DNA of 52,058 nt from Paenibacillus timonensis (GTDB lineage Bacteria; Bacillota; Bacilli; Paenibacillales; Paenibacillaceae): NCBI RefSeq assembly GCF_022427145.1, contig NZ_JAKSXN010000041.1, positions 1-52,058 on the forward strand, given 5' to 3'. The notes beneath the pieces are model-generated. The model was not told where the DNA came from, made no database searches, and saw only the letters and a program-made list of their open reading frames with translations. Both the position numbers and the translations under genes were made by a program. The number at the start of each line of letters is the position of its first letter. Within the stretch, counting starts at the first letter, position 1. Of the stretch, positions 1-8,189 are shown piece after piece.

Positions 1-30
1 TCATCTAAAATGCAAATTCGTTTCGTATCC

Positions 31-57
31 AGTTTTCAAGGATTAAACCTTGAAACT
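31..57. other. Inverted repeat in presumed rRNA-operon trailer
   Basis: An imperfect hairpin (AGTTTTCAAGG, six-base loop, CCTTGAAACT) lies just before the first tRNA gene. Sequences of this type are common around rRNA genes of Bacillales, and B. subtilis trnD follows an rRNA operon, so the first 66 bases are probably the tail of an rRNA operon whose genes lie left of the window. No rRNA gene is visible here, so this is an inference. Confidence 0.35.
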
Positions 58-66
58 TCATAATGT

Positions 67-142
67 TCCCTGATAGCTCAGTCGGTAGAGCACTCGACTG
101 TTAATCGAGTTGTCACAGGTTCGAGTCCTGTTCGGGGAGCCA
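67..142 (+). tRNA. tRNA-Asn (anticodon GTT)
   Basis: A full cloverleaf with the 7-bp acceptor stem TCCCTGA/TCGGGGA, the loop CTGTTAA giving anticodon GTT, T-arm GTTCGAGTC, discriminator G and an encoded CCA end. It is the first gene of the sixteen-gene array. Confidence 0.97.
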
Positions 143-148
143 TTTTCT

Positions 149-240
149 GGAGAGGTGTCCGAGTTGGCCGAAGGAGCACGATTGGAAATCGTGTAGGCGT
201 CACAAGCGTCTCGAGGGTTCGAATCCCTCTCTCTCCGCCA
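149..240 (+). tRNA. tRNA-Ser (anticodon GGA)
   Basis: A class II tRNA of 92 nt with acceptor GGAGAGG, anticodon loop TTGGAAA, a long variable arm (GGCG..CGTC region) and an encoded GCCA end. The long extra arm and GGA anticodon identify serine. Confidence 0.97.
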
Positions 241-262
241 TAATCATTCAGTTCTAATGCAT

Positions 263-334
263 GGCCCGTTGGTCAAGGGGTTAAGACACCTCCCTTTCAC
301 GGAGGTAACAGGGGTTCGAATCCCCTACGGGTCA
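263..334 (+). tRNA. tRNA-Glu (anticodon TTC)
   Basis: Acceptor GGCCCGT pairs with ACGGGTC and the anticodon loop CTTTCAC carries TTC. The gene ends at discriminator A and is followed by TAC, so the CCA end is not encoded and must be added after transcription. Confidence 0.96.
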
Positions 335-416
335 TACCATTCCTTCATCAGTAATTTCAATCTTTACTTGATTTGTGATGAGGTTATCTGGTACAATAAA
401 ACTTGTCTTTTCCCAT

Positions 417-492
417 GGAGGCTTAGCTCAGCTGGGAGAGCATCTGCCTTACAAGCAGAGGGTCGGGGGTTCGATCCCCTCAGCCTCCACCA
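417..492 (+). tRNA. tRNA-Val (anticodon TAC)
   Basis: Acceptor GGAGGCT pairs with AGCCTCC, the anticodon loop CTTACAA carries TAC, and ACCA is encoded at the 3' end. Confidence 0.97.
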
Positions 493-511
493 TATCATTT
501 CTTCTTACTGA

Positions 512-585
<74 letters not shown>

Positions 586-618
586 TTATCCTCGCAAGAG
601 GATGGAATCATCTAGTGT

Positions 619-695
619 GGAGCCGTGGTGTAGAGGCCTAACATGCCTGCCTGTCACGCAGGAGACCGCGGGTTCGAATCCCGTCGGCTCCGCCA
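619..695 (+). tRNA. tRNA-Asp (anticodon GTC)
   Basis: Acceptor GGAGCCG pairs with CGGCTCC, anticodon loop CTGTCAC carries GTC, and GCCA is encoded at the end. Confidence 0.97.
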
Positions 696-712
696 TTTAA
701 TTTCATAAATAA

Positions 713-788
<76 letters not shown>

Positions 789-808
789 TTCAAATTGATT
801 GTTGAAGC

Positions 809-884
<76 letters not shown>

Positions 885-887
885 CAT

Positions 888-973
888 GGAGGCTTAGCGA
901 AGTGGCCAAACGCAGCAGACTGTAAATCTGTTCTCTGACGAGTTCGGTGGTTCGAATCCATCAGCCTCCACCA
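888..973 (+). tRNA. tRNA-Tyr (anticodon GTA)
   Basis: An 86-nt class II tRNA with acceptor GGAGGCT, anticodon loop CTGTAAA carrying GTA, a long variable arm and an encoded ACCA end. Bacterial tRNA-Tyr has a long extra arm, which fits. Confidence 0.96.
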
Positions 974-980
974 GTTTTAT

Positions 981-1054
981 AGGGGCATAGTTTAAAGGTA
1001 GAACAAAGGTCTCCAAAACCTTTGGTGTGGGTTCAATTCCTGCTGCCCCTGCCA
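981..1054 (+). tRNA. tRNA-Trp (anticodon CCA)
   Basis: Acceptor AGGGGCA pairs with TGCCCCT, anticodon loop CTCCAAA carries CCA, and the 3' GCCA is encoded. Confidence 0.96.
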
Positions 1055-1084
1055 CATTTTTTAAAACAGTAAAGTTCATATTAT

Positions 1085-1161
1085 GGCGGTCGTGGCGAAG
1101 GGGTTAACGCACCGGATTGTGGCTCCGGCATTCGTGGGTTCAAGTCCCATCGATCGCCCCA
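1085..1161 (+). tRNA. tRNA-His (anticodon GTG)
   Basis: The anticodon loop TTGTGGC carries GTG. The first base is the extra G(-1) typical of tRNA-His, opposite discriminator C; the acceptor GCGGTCG pairs with CGATCGC and CCA is encoded. Confidence 0.96.
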
Positions 1162-1183
1162 TTTACTAAACAATCAAATATAG

Positions 1184-1255
1184 TGGGGATTAGCCAAGCG
1201 GTAAGGCAACGGACTTTGACTCCGTCATGCATAGGTTCGAATCCTATATCCCCAG
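1184..1255 (+). tRNA. tRNA-Gln (anticodon TTG)
   Basis: Acceptor TGGGGAT pairs with ATCCCCA, anticodon loop CTTTGAC carries TTG. The gene ends at discriminator G followed by TATAA, so CCA is not encoded. Confidence 0.96.
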
Positions 1256-1260
1256 TATAA

Positions 1261-1335
1261 GCGGACGTGGCTCAGCGGTAGAGCATCGCCTTGCCAAGGC
1301 GAGGGTCGCGGGTTCGATTCCCGTCGTCCGCTCCA
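1261..1335 (+). tRNA. tRNA-Gly (anticodon GCC)
   Basis: Acceptor GCGGACG pairs with CGTCCGC, anticodon loop TTGCCAA carries GCC, and TCCA is encoded at the end. Confidence 0.97.
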
Positions 1336-1347
1336 TTTTTATATCAT

Positions 1348-1421
1348 GGCGCCATAGCCAAGTGGTAAGGCACAGCTCTGCAAAAGCTTTATCCCCAGTT
1401 CGAGTCTGGGTGGCGCCTCCA
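1348..1421 (+). tRNA. tRNA-Cys (anticodon GCA)
   Basis: Acceptor GGCGCCA, anticodon loop CTGCAAA carrying GCA, discriminator T and encoded CCA. Confidence 0.96.
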
Positions 1422-1431
1422 TTAACTGTTC

Positions 1432-1517
1432 GCGGGAGTGGCGGAATCGGCAGACGCACAGGACTTAAAATCCTGCGGTAGGTGACTACCGTACCAGTTC
1501 AAGTCTGGTCTTCCGCA
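1432..1517 (+). tRNA. tRNA-Leu (anticodon TAA)
   Basis: A class II tRNA with acceptor GCGGGAG pairing with CTTCCGC, anticodon loop CTTAAAA carrying TAA and a stable variable arm (GCGGTAGGTGACTACCGT). CCA is not encoded. Confidence 0.96.
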
Positions 1518-1538
1518 CTTTTGAACAATTTAATACAT

Positions 1539-1618
1539 GCCGGTGTGGCGGAATTGGCAGACGCGCGCGACTCAAAATCGTGAGGGAAACCGTGGGGGTT
1601 CGAGTCCCTTCACCGGCA
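1539..1618 (+). tRNA. tRNA-Leu (anticodon CAA)
   Basis: Acceptor GCCGGTG pairs with CACCGGC and the anticodon loop CTCAAAA carries CAA. The variable arm is shorter than in the neighbouring Leu gene and the T stem contains two G:T pairs. CCA is not encoded. It is the last gene of the array. Confidence 0.93.
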
Positions 1619-1634
1619 TCAATATCTCAAACAG

Positions 1635-1669
1635 AAAGCATCAAGGATCTTAATCCTTGATGCTTTTTT
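1635..1669 (+). terminator. Intrinsic terminator of the tRNA array
   Basis: A perfect hairpin AAGCATCAAGGAT / ATCCTTGATGCTT with a short loop is followed by a T run. It begins about 17 nt after the last tRNA and closes the tRNA transcription unit. Confidence 0.9.
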
Positions 1670-1705
1670 GCGTTTATCCACGGTTGTGGGCACAGCGGAA
1701 GGAAA

Positions 1706-1735
1706 TGAATAGATTAATCGTTTAGGGGGAAATTA
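1706..1735 (+). promoter_or_regulatory. Candidate sigma-G promoter of the first ger operon
   Basis: TGAATA at 1706-1711 and GAAATTA at 1729-1735 are 17 bp apart. The -35 matches the forespore sigma-F/sigma-G type and the -10 resembles the CAAATTA seen upstream of sspI in this window. Known ger operons are sigma-G controlled, so the placement 30 bp before the start codon makes sense, but the -10 is only a partial match. Confidence 0.4.
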
Positions 1736-1764
1736 ATCCAAATAAATGTTTAAGGTGATTTATC

Positions 1765-3438
1765 ATGTGGTCGACAATCGCAGCTTATCTCCCTGACTGG
1801 TCGACTTTCATGCTGGCCGGGGCTACCTTATTGATTCCTCTCCTCCTCTTTGCGTTGCATCGCTGGTTTCGCTCGGTTGTTACGGATAAGCACGGGCGCT
1901 CAGGAGGAGGCACAACGACGGACCGCGTTTCTCAGGGAACACGGAAAGATGCGGATTCGCAGCTATCCGGCGTATATGAAGCCGACCTTAAGCATCTTAA
2001 AGAAACGATCGGCCAAAATGATGACGTTCATTTTCGGGAATACGAACTTGCCGGCTTCGGTGCTCGCGCGGTACTGATCTTTGTTGACGGTATGCAAGAG
2101 GAACAGTTGATTGATAGCCATGTCATGCAGGTACTCATGCTGAAGTCGGATAACGGGGCGCAACTAGGGACGAAGTTTCCTCCGGCGGAAGAGCTAATCG
2201 CCTACTTCAAGCATAATCTACTGCCGGTTACCGAGCTGACGGAAGTCGTTGATGGACAGGAGCTTAGGGAATCGATTCTTGCAGGAAATACGGCTTTGAT
2301 GGTTGAGGGAATGCCGTGTGCGTTGCTTGTAGGTACCCCCCGCGGGAAGGCCCGGGCAATAGCGGAGCCGACTTCGGAAGCGCTGCTGCGGGGGCCAAGA
2401 CTGGGATTTACCGAGGTCCTGAGCGATAATACGGCGATGCTACGGCGCCAGGGACGTACGGAACAAATGGAGATCAAAAAGTACATTGTCGGCAACGTTA
2501 TCAAGAAGGACCTGGCGATCGTCTACATGAAAGACATCGTGAATCCGGAGTTGCTGCAGGAAGTGGAGCAACGCGTTGCCAAGATCAATCTGGATTACAT
2601 CGCCGAATCCGGCTATGTCGAGCAATTGATCGAAGACGACATCTTAAGTCCTTTTCAACAGGCGCAAAATACGGAACGGCCGGACCGGGTTATGAGCGCT
2701 TTGGTGGAAGGGAGAATCGCCTTGCTTCTGGATGGGACCCCCTTTGCGCTCATTGTTCCGGTGACATTCAGCATGCTGCTGCAGTCCCCAGAAGATTATT
2801 ACGAACGATGGATGGCAGGGTCGCTTTTACGGATGCTGCGTTTTGTTGCCGCGTTTATGTCTCTCATGATCCCTTCGATGTATATTTCATTTATTTCTTT
2901 TCATCCCGGATTGATTCCGACCGAATTAGCCATCACGATCATCCAGGCACGCCAACGGGTTCCATTTCCTTCGTTGGTCGAAGTATTGATTATGGAAGTT
3001 TCGATCGAAATATTGCGGGAAGCGGGGGTTCGGCTGCCTAGGCCCATCGGCTCCGCGATGGGCATCGTCGGGGGTTTGATCATCGGGGAGGCCGCCGTTC
3101 AGGCAGGTATCGTCAGTCCGTTTCTGGTCATCGTCGTTTCGGTGACCGCCATCGCTTCCTTTTCGATCCCGATGTACAGTGTGGGAATTACGCTGAGAAT
3201 GCTGCGATTCGTAGGCATGTTTTTTGCGGCTGCGCTGGGCATATTCGGCACGATCCTGTTTTTTCTGCTGATTTGCAGCCATCTGACCAAGCTGGAAAGC
3301 TTCGGAGTGCCCTATGTCACGCCCATCTCGCCGATCCGTATCCGCGACTGGAAGGACTTGTTCGTCCGCGCGCCTTTGACGTTAATGAAGCGCAGGCCCG
3401 AGATGTTGAAAACGGTCCGCAAACAACGCAGATCCTAA
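1765..3438 (+). CDS. Spore germination receptor, A subunit (GerA family)
   Basis: A 557-residue GerA/GerKA-type subunit, an inner-membrane component of a nutrient germinant receptor of the spore. The N-terminal hydrophilic half (about 60-345) contains family features such as the region around YIVGNVIKKDLAIVYMKDIV and LDGTPFALIVP; from about 350 to 505 there are several membrane helices, ending in the conserved LESFGVPYVTPISPI. Family members are about 480-550 residues. Unusually, this one starts with an extra hydrophobic segment (about 12-33) followed by a basic, Gly-rich linker. The start is supported by AAGGTGA nine bases upstream. It is followed after 28 bp by the B subunit and then the C subunit, so the three form one operon, presumably transcribed late in the forespore. 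The germinant cannot be told from sequence. Confidence 0.93.
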   Translation: MWSTIAAYLPDWSTFMLAGATLLIPLLLFALHRWFRSVVTDKHGRSGGGTTTDRVSQGTRKDADSQLSGVYEADLKHLKETIGQNDDVHFREYELAGFGARAVLIFVDGMQEEQLIDSHVMQVLMLKSDNGAQLGTKFPPAEELIAYFKHNLLPVTELTEVVDGQELRESILAGNTALMVEGMPCALLVGTPRGKARAIAEPTSEALLRGPRLGFTEVLSDNTAMLRRQGRTEQMEIKKYIVGNVIKKDLAIVYMKDIVNPELLQEVEQRVAKINLDYIAESGYVEQLIEDDILSPFQQAQNTERPDRVMSALVEGRIALLLDGTPFALIVPVTFSMLLQSPEDYYERWMAGSLLRMLRFVAAFMSLMIPSMYISFISFHPGLIPTELAITIIQARQRVPFPSLVEVLIMEVSIEILREAGVRLPRPIGSAMGIVGGLIIGEAAVQAGIVSPFLVIVVSVTAIASFSIPMYSVGITLRMLRFVGMFFAAALGIFGTILFFLLICSHLTKLESFGVPYVTPISPIRIRDWKDLFVRAPLTLMKRRPEMLKTVRKQRRS

Positions 3439-3466
3439 ACCAACCGGAAAGCTAGGAGGGGCTCAT

Positions 3467-4570
3467 ATGTTTACTCGCACCGACGATAAAATCACCTCAT
3501 CGCAAGCGGTCGTCTTTATAACCAACAGCGCCCTGGGAGTCGGCATTCTAACGTTGCCCCGTGACGTTACCGAAAAAATGCATACTCCGGATTCCTGGCT
3601 ATCCGTATTGCTCGGGGGCGCCGTCGTGATGCTCGCGGTGCTGGTTATGGTTAAATTAAGCCAGCAGTTTCCGGGAAGCACGATTTTCGAGTTCGCCCCC
3701 AAAATTGCCGGGAAGGTGACGGGCAACATGATGTCCCTCCTGATAACCGGTTACTTTCTGGTGTTGGCCGGATTTGAGATTCGCGCTTTGGCGGAGGTGA
3801 ATATCTTCTTTTTGCTGGAAGGGACCCCTATATGGGCGGTCATTATTCCGTTCATCTGGACGGCTGCCTATTTGACGTCCGGGGGAATCAATAGCATTGC
3901 CCGGTTGTTTCAAATTATTTTTCCCGTGAGCATCCTAGTTTTGCTGCTTAGCCTTTTTTTCAGCATGAGGATGTTTGATATCAATCATATGCGCCCATTT
4001 CTCGGCGAAGGTTTGCCTCCGGTGTTTAATGGCTTGAAGTCGACATTGCTCATTTTTACGGGCAGTGAAGTCGTTTTGTATTTGGTTGGCCATATGCAGC
4101 ACCCCGAGAAAGCGGTTAAGGCGATATGGGGCGGCTTGAGCATTCCGTTCGTTCTTTATTTTTGCACCACCGTGATCGTCGTGGGCAGCATGTCGGTTGA
4201 CGCCGTTCTAAGAAGTACCTGGCCGACGCTTGATCTTTTGCGAAGCTTTGAAGTCACCGGTTTGTTTTTTGAACGGTTTGAATTTCCGTTTTTGGTCATC
4301 TGGTTGATGCAGATGTTTTGCAACTTCACCATCTTTTTCTTTACTACGGTCTTGGGCGTTTCGAAAATCATGCGCATCAAATTCCCTGCCGCGCTTTTTT
4401 CGCTGATGCCGGTGGTTTTTATCGTCGCTCTTATCCCCAAAAACATGAACGACTTATTTACGCTTGGCAGTGCGGTCGGAAATGCCGGCGTCATTATTTT
4501 CGCTTTAGTGACGGTGCCGTTATCCGTCATCTACCTTATTCGGAGGAAGGGACTCAAACCGCATGCGTAG
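3467..4570 (+). CDS. Spore germination receptor, B subunit (GerAB-type permease)
   Basis: A 367-residue polytopic membrane protein of the endospore germination permease family (GerAB/GerKB, APC superfamily), the subunit thought to bind the germinant. The start SSQAVVFITNSALGVGILTL (about 9-28) is the typical first helix with the unwound Gly motif, and about ten hydrophobic segments follow to residue 355. Length matches the family (about 365). AGGAGGGG sits just before the ATG. Its 3' end overlaps the next gene by 8 bp, so translation of the C subunit is probably coupled. Confidence 0.93.
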   Translation: MFTRTDDKITSSQAVVFITNSALGVGILTLPRDVTEKMHTPDSWLSVLLGGAVVMLAVLVMVKLSQQFPGSTIFEFAPKIAGKVTGNMMSLLITGYFLVLAGFEIRALAEVNIFFLLEGTPIWAVIIPFIWTAAYLTSGGINSIARLFQIIFPVSILVLLLSLFFSMRMFDINHMRPFLGEGLPPVFNGLKSTLLIFTGSEVVLYLVGHMQHPEKAVKAIWGGLSIPFVLYFCTTVIVVGSMSVDAVLRSTWPTLDLLRSFEVTGLFFERFEFPFLVIWLMQMFCNFTIFFFTTVLGVSKIMRIKFPAALFSLMPVVFIVALIPKNMNDLFTLGSAVGNAGVIIFALVTVPLSVIYLIRRKGLKPHA

Positions 4571-5756
4571 GAATCGTATTTTGTCGCTGTTCCTTGCCGC
4601 CGGCTTGCTTGCGGTGCAAACAGGCTGTTGGAGCAGTAAAGAAATCGAAGATTTAAGCATGTATATCGGATTGGCTTTGGACACGGGAGAACCGACGGCC
4701 GTTGAACGGGAGCTGGAGAAACAAGGAGGAGACTATCCCAAACGGAACCTGATTACGGCTACCATCCAGATCGTTCCGATGGGAAACGTCAGCAACAACA
4801 AACAGCAAGGGAGTCAAGGGAGAGGAAAGGAATATCTGAATACGTCGGAAACCGGGGATTCTCTGTTTGAAATCATGCGGCAGTATTCGCTAAGCCGGGA
4901 TCGGACGGTCATCGGCCACCATTTGAAGGTGATCGTCGTATCTACCGAACTGGCTCGGAAGCAAAGTATCGACAAACTGATGGATTTCGTGCTTCGCGAT
5001 AACGATATACGACCGAGCTGCATCGTATTATTGAGCGAAGGGAAGGCGAGGAAAACGCTGGAAATGGCGCATCCCGGAGAAACCCCCGCCTTCAAGCTGA
5101 GGGACATGCTGCGACAACGCTTTAGAACGGGCAAAATCATGAAAGAAGTGAATCTGACCGAGCTGGATGAGAGGTTGGGCTCCAAGCAGAGCTTTCTCCT
5201 GCAGGAAGTGTCCACAGACGGCGAGGAAGCGAAGTTCGCGGGGGCGGGGATTATCAAGGGGGAGACCGGCAAATGGATCGGCACATTGGATCAAACGGAC
5301 GTGGAGAGCATAGCCTGGATTCAAGGCGATGTCAAAGGCGGGGTGATCAAAAGCTATGATTGGCGAAATGAAACGATCACTTACGAGATTGAAGACGCGA
5401 AGAGCCAAATCACCCCCCGGATCGAGGGAGAGCGGCTTTCGTTTCATGTCAAGATCGAATCGGAAGGGCGGTTAATCGAGAACTGGGATCTTGAGGAAGA
5501 TCCCACGAAAACCGAATTTTTGGAGAAAGCAAAGAAAATCTTTGAAAAAAGGCTGAACCAAATGCTCGAAACGGTAATGCAGAAAATGCAGTCGGAATAT
5601 AAAACCGATGTGGCCGGGTTCGGCAACCGGTTGAGGATCACGCACCCTAAGTACTGGAAGAAGGTTGAAGACCATTGGGACGACGTTTTCAGCCAAACGC
5701 CAGTGACCTTTGACATCCAATTCACGATTACGGATTACGGTGCGTCCAAGAAATGA
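4563..5756 (+). CDS. Spore germination receptor, C subunit lipoprotein (Ger(x)C)
   Basis: A 397-residue Ger(x)C-family lipoprotein. The signal peptide ends in the lipobox LLAVQTGC (Cys at about 22) followed by WSSKEIEDL, the usual sequence right after the lipid anchor. Three-domain GerC proteins of about 370-400 residues sit on the outer face of the inner spore membrane and assemble with A and B. Residues about 60-95 form a polar Asn/Gln/Gly-rich insertion that looks family-variable. It overlaps the B gene by 8 bp and is followed by a terminator. Confidence 0.92.
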   Translation: MRRNRILSLFLAAGLLAVQTGCWSSKEIEDLSMYIGLALDTGEPTAVERELEKQGGDYPKRNLITATIQIVPMGNVSNNKQQGSQGRGKEYLNTSETGDSLFEIMRQYSLSRDRTVIGHHLKVIVVSTELARKQSIDKLMDFVLRDNDIRPSCIVLLSEGKARKTLEMAHPGETPAFKLRDMLRQRFRTGKIMKEVNLTELDERLGSKQSFLLQEVSTDGEEAKFAGAGIIKGETGKWIGTLDQTDVESIAWIQGDVKGGVIKSYDWRNETITYEIEDAKSQITPRIEGERLSFHVKIESEGRLIENWDLEEDPTKTEFLEKAKKIFEKRLNQMLETVMQKMQSEYKTDVAGFGNRLRITHPKYWKKVEDHWDDVFSQTPVTFDIQFTITDYGASKK

Positions 5757-5780
5757 ACTGAGTTTTCGGCAGCCAAAAGT

Positions 5781-5827
5781 AAGGCCAAAGAATCGATTGG
5801 ATAACCAACGGATCCTTTGGCCTTTTT
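5781..5827. terminator. Terminator between gerC and the GxGYxYP gene
   Basis: AAGGCCAAAG (5781-5790) pairs with CTTTGGCCTT (5815-5824), enclosing a small nested TTGG/CCAA hairpin, and ends in TTTTT on the plus strand. The convergent arrangement suggests it may serve both genes, though the T run is clear only for the plus strand. Confidence 0.75.
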
Positions 5828-5843
5828 ACGTCAATGATAGGCG

Positions 5844-7943
5844 TTATTCCGGCAGTTCTTCGCTATCTTCCGTCGCATGCGGCTTCACGGACAACCCGCC
5901 CGCTTCGCGAATCAGCTCGAAGTAATGGTCGCCCCGGACCACTTCAAATTCCGGTCCAAGCGCTTCGCTCATGGCTGCCACATCCGAAGGCGTCAAGCTC
6001 CATGCCAGCAGCCCCAGCGAGACAAACAGCGGGGATTCCCCGTCCCAATTCGCTTTCGCTTGCTCCAGGATACGAAGGCCGTCCTGAACGGTACTGATGC
6101 CTTGGATGGTCGATACCGGCAGAGAGTCGTTTACGATCTCCACTCCGTGGCGATCTTCCCAGCTCAGGAACAAGCCGGGCGCTTTGTAATAACGCTCATA
6201 GGCCTCAGCATAAGTTGTGCCAAGAGGCACGTTGTTGCCGTCGATCCGGTTCAGTACGTAAGTGAGGTTCATGCCGGATTTTTGCATGTATTTATAGGAC
6301 TTCTTCAGGTAATCCACAAAAGTGTCTTCCGGCCAGGCCGCCGGGTAGAAATAGCCGGCGCCGGACGGTCCGGCGATGATCAAATCGTTCGGGGTAGCCG
6401 TCTGCCGGAAATAGTTCAGCATGGCCGGTGCGCCGTCGTACAGCAGCGGGCTGGACGTCCAGTTGATCGGCACTTGACCGCGGGCGGGATCATCCCACAG
6501 GATCCGCATGCGATGCTGATTGTATTGGAAATTGTCGCCTTCGCTGAAGGTGTACGTAACATAGATTTTGTTCTCTAATGGCGGCGCAGGCGGTGCCTGA
6601 GTGTTCACTTGCTTCGCTTGGGTGCCGGAGAAGACGGTCAGGTTGCTGAACCAGTCGGCGGCCAAGACGTAAACGCCATAATTGGAGGTCACTTCGACGG
6701 AGCTGAATTCACCGGCCACGTCATTGCTGAACCAGCCAAGATAAGGCGTACCCGGCTCGACATCAGCCAAGATTTTCTCGAATAGAGCCCTTTGTTCCGG
6801 ATCATTCACTTCCAGCCAGAACACCATCGCTTTGTTGGCAACGGCATAATCGCGCAGATAACCATACGGCTCCCGTTGCTCCGAGGACGGCGGCTGTATG
6901 CTGCCGGCGGATACCTTATACTGGTTCCACATCGTGACGGACGCGGTTAGTTCTTGCGTGCCCGCCGGGGGATCAAAGCGGTAAACGAAGTATCTTCCGT
7001 TATCGGCGAAACGGTGGCCGCCATCCCCGGCTGACACCTGGGAGTCTTGCCGATCGTAGAGGAAGGGTTCCTCTTCCGGCGTACCGGGGATGAACTGGGC
7101 GATCGTTTGACCGTCGGCCTTGATTACCACTTCATGTACCGCCGAACCCCATCCGTCTTGCGTAAAAGCATCGTCAAAACGTAAATAGACGGCGTCTCCG
7201 CCCATAAACGGCGTGAGATCCAGATCATAGGTGTCTTTATTGCTGGCGTCGCGAATCTGCTCGGTCTCCTCCGCAATCACCTCAAACGATTCGGGAAGTC
7301 CTGAGGGAATTTTTACGGCGGTGGTAGGGCTAAGTCCGATCAGCATGCGGTGCGTCGTTTGTTTCCACAGATGTTCATATTGCCAAGTGTAGGCGTCCAT
7401 CCGGTCCTGAAACCGGCCGCGCAGATCGTCAAGCACTTTCAGGCGGTAGGGGGAGGCCTCGAGTTGCGAAGCGATTTCAGGGCTGGCGACGATCGCGTTC
7501 TTGAGACCAGCCAAGGTGGTTGCGACGTTTATCGAATCAGGAACTTCGGGATCGTAGATGATGATGCCTTTCACTTCATTTTTGTATTTCTTCACAAGAT
7601 CCCAGGCCTCGTCGTGCAGCTGATAAGGAACGTTGAGATCGTTCAGCCAAGTCAACTTGCCCTCTTCTTCATTCTCCAGCAAGTAGATGCGGGGTTCCGA
7701 ACGATTGATGACGCCTTGGAGCGTTGCCAACATCAGCCGAATGTCGCCCGGCGAGTTCACCACATCGGCTACGTCAAGCCGTTTTACTTTCCCAAAGTTT
7801 GGAAGCGCTTGCGATTTAGGCCAGCTGATCGTGTTCTTGGACGCTGACTCAGTTGAGGATTGCGCTGTTGCAGAGGTGGTACCAAAGGATAAGGACATTG
7901 TGCAGAATAAAACGAAACAAGTCATCGTTATTTTGCGAAACAA
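5844..7943 (-). CDS. Secreted GxGYxYP-family protein, putative glycan-active
   Basis: A 699-residue protein with a Sec signal peptide (about 1-28, ending near TSATAQ) and the signature GAGYFYP near residue 526 that names the GxGYxYP family. The family has an N-terminal domain and a C-terminal barrel-like domain, is found in polysaccharide-utilisation loci, and is described as putative glycoside hydrolase without a proven reaction. The middle (about 210-340) has a beta-rich, carbohydrate-binding-like character (AVYLRFDDAF). The start is TTG, supported by GAGGTGA seven bases upstream in the transcript. It is divergent from the GntR-type regulator and next to a sugar ABC operon, so it probably acts on the same extracellular glycan. 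Exact activity is unknown. Confidence 0.82.
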   Translation of the reverse strand: MFRKITMTCFVLFCTMSLSFGTTSATAQSSTESASKNTISWPKSQALPNFGKVKRLDVADVVNSPGDIRLMLATLQGVINRSEPRIYLLENEEEGKLTWLNDLNVPYQLHDEAWDLVKKYKNEVKGIIIYDPEVPDSINVATTLAGLKNAIVASPEIASQLEASPYRLKVLDDLRGRFQDRMDAYTWQYEHLWKQTTHRMLIGLSPTTAVKIPSGLPESFEVIAEETEQIRDASNKDTYDLDLTPFMGGDAVYLRFDDAFTQDGWGSAVHEVVIKADGQTIAQFIPGTPEEEPFLYDRQDSQVSAGDGGHRFADNGRYFVYRFDPPAGTQELTASVTMWNQYKVSAGSIQPPSSEQREPYGYLRDYAVANKAMVFWLEVNDPEQRALFEKILADVEPGTPYLGWFSNDVAGEFSSVEVTSNYGVYVLAADWFSNLTVFSGTQAKQVNTQAPPAPPLENKIYVTYTFSEGDNFQYNQHRMRILWDDPARGQVPINWTSSPLLYDGAPAMLNYFRQTATPNDLIIAGPSGAGYFYPAAWPEDTFVDYLKKSYKYMQKSGMNLTYVLNRIDGNNVPLGTTYAEAYERYYKAPGLFLSWEDRHGVEIVNDSLPVSTIQGISTVQDGLRILEQAKANWDGESPLFVSLGLLAWSLTPSDVAAMSEALGPEFEVVRGDHYFELIREAGGLSVKPHATEDSEELPE

Positions 7944-8072
7944 ATGCGTTCACCTCGTATCCTCTTAATGTAGGGCCATCGTTCATTCAGGTGTTCTCTA
8001 GAAAGCCGGATACACGAATTCCCTCCTTTTATCGGCCGATTGTGGAATACAAACGATAGCACCTGTATAATA

Positions 8073-8101
8073 TGTTTAATATATCCAATAATGATTGTCA
8101 A
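8073..8101 (-). promoter_or_regulatory. Candidate promoter of the GxGYxYP gene
   Basis: On the minus strand TTGACA (8101-8096) is followed after 17 bp by TAAACA (8078-8073). The -35 is perfect but the -10 is poor. The AT-rich stretch AATATGTTTAATATATCC beside it is partly palindromic and could be part of an operator. Confidence 0.35.
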
Positions 8102-8124
8102 GCAAGGATGCGAGATGAAATGGA

Positions 8125-8151
8125 TTGACGAAATGCTATAAATGATATAAT
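8125..8151 (+). promoter_or_regulatory. Candidate promoter of the GntR-type regulator
   Basis: TTGACG (8125-8130) and a perfect TATAAT (8146-8151) are 15 bp apart, shorter than the optimum. The 12-bp word ATAAATGATATA (8138-8149) overlaps the -10; the same word occurs upstream of the ABC operon, so the regulator may control its own gene. Confidence 0.45.
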
Positions 8152-8189
8152 GTGAATATATGGGAGAGTAAATAGATAGGAGAAGTCTT

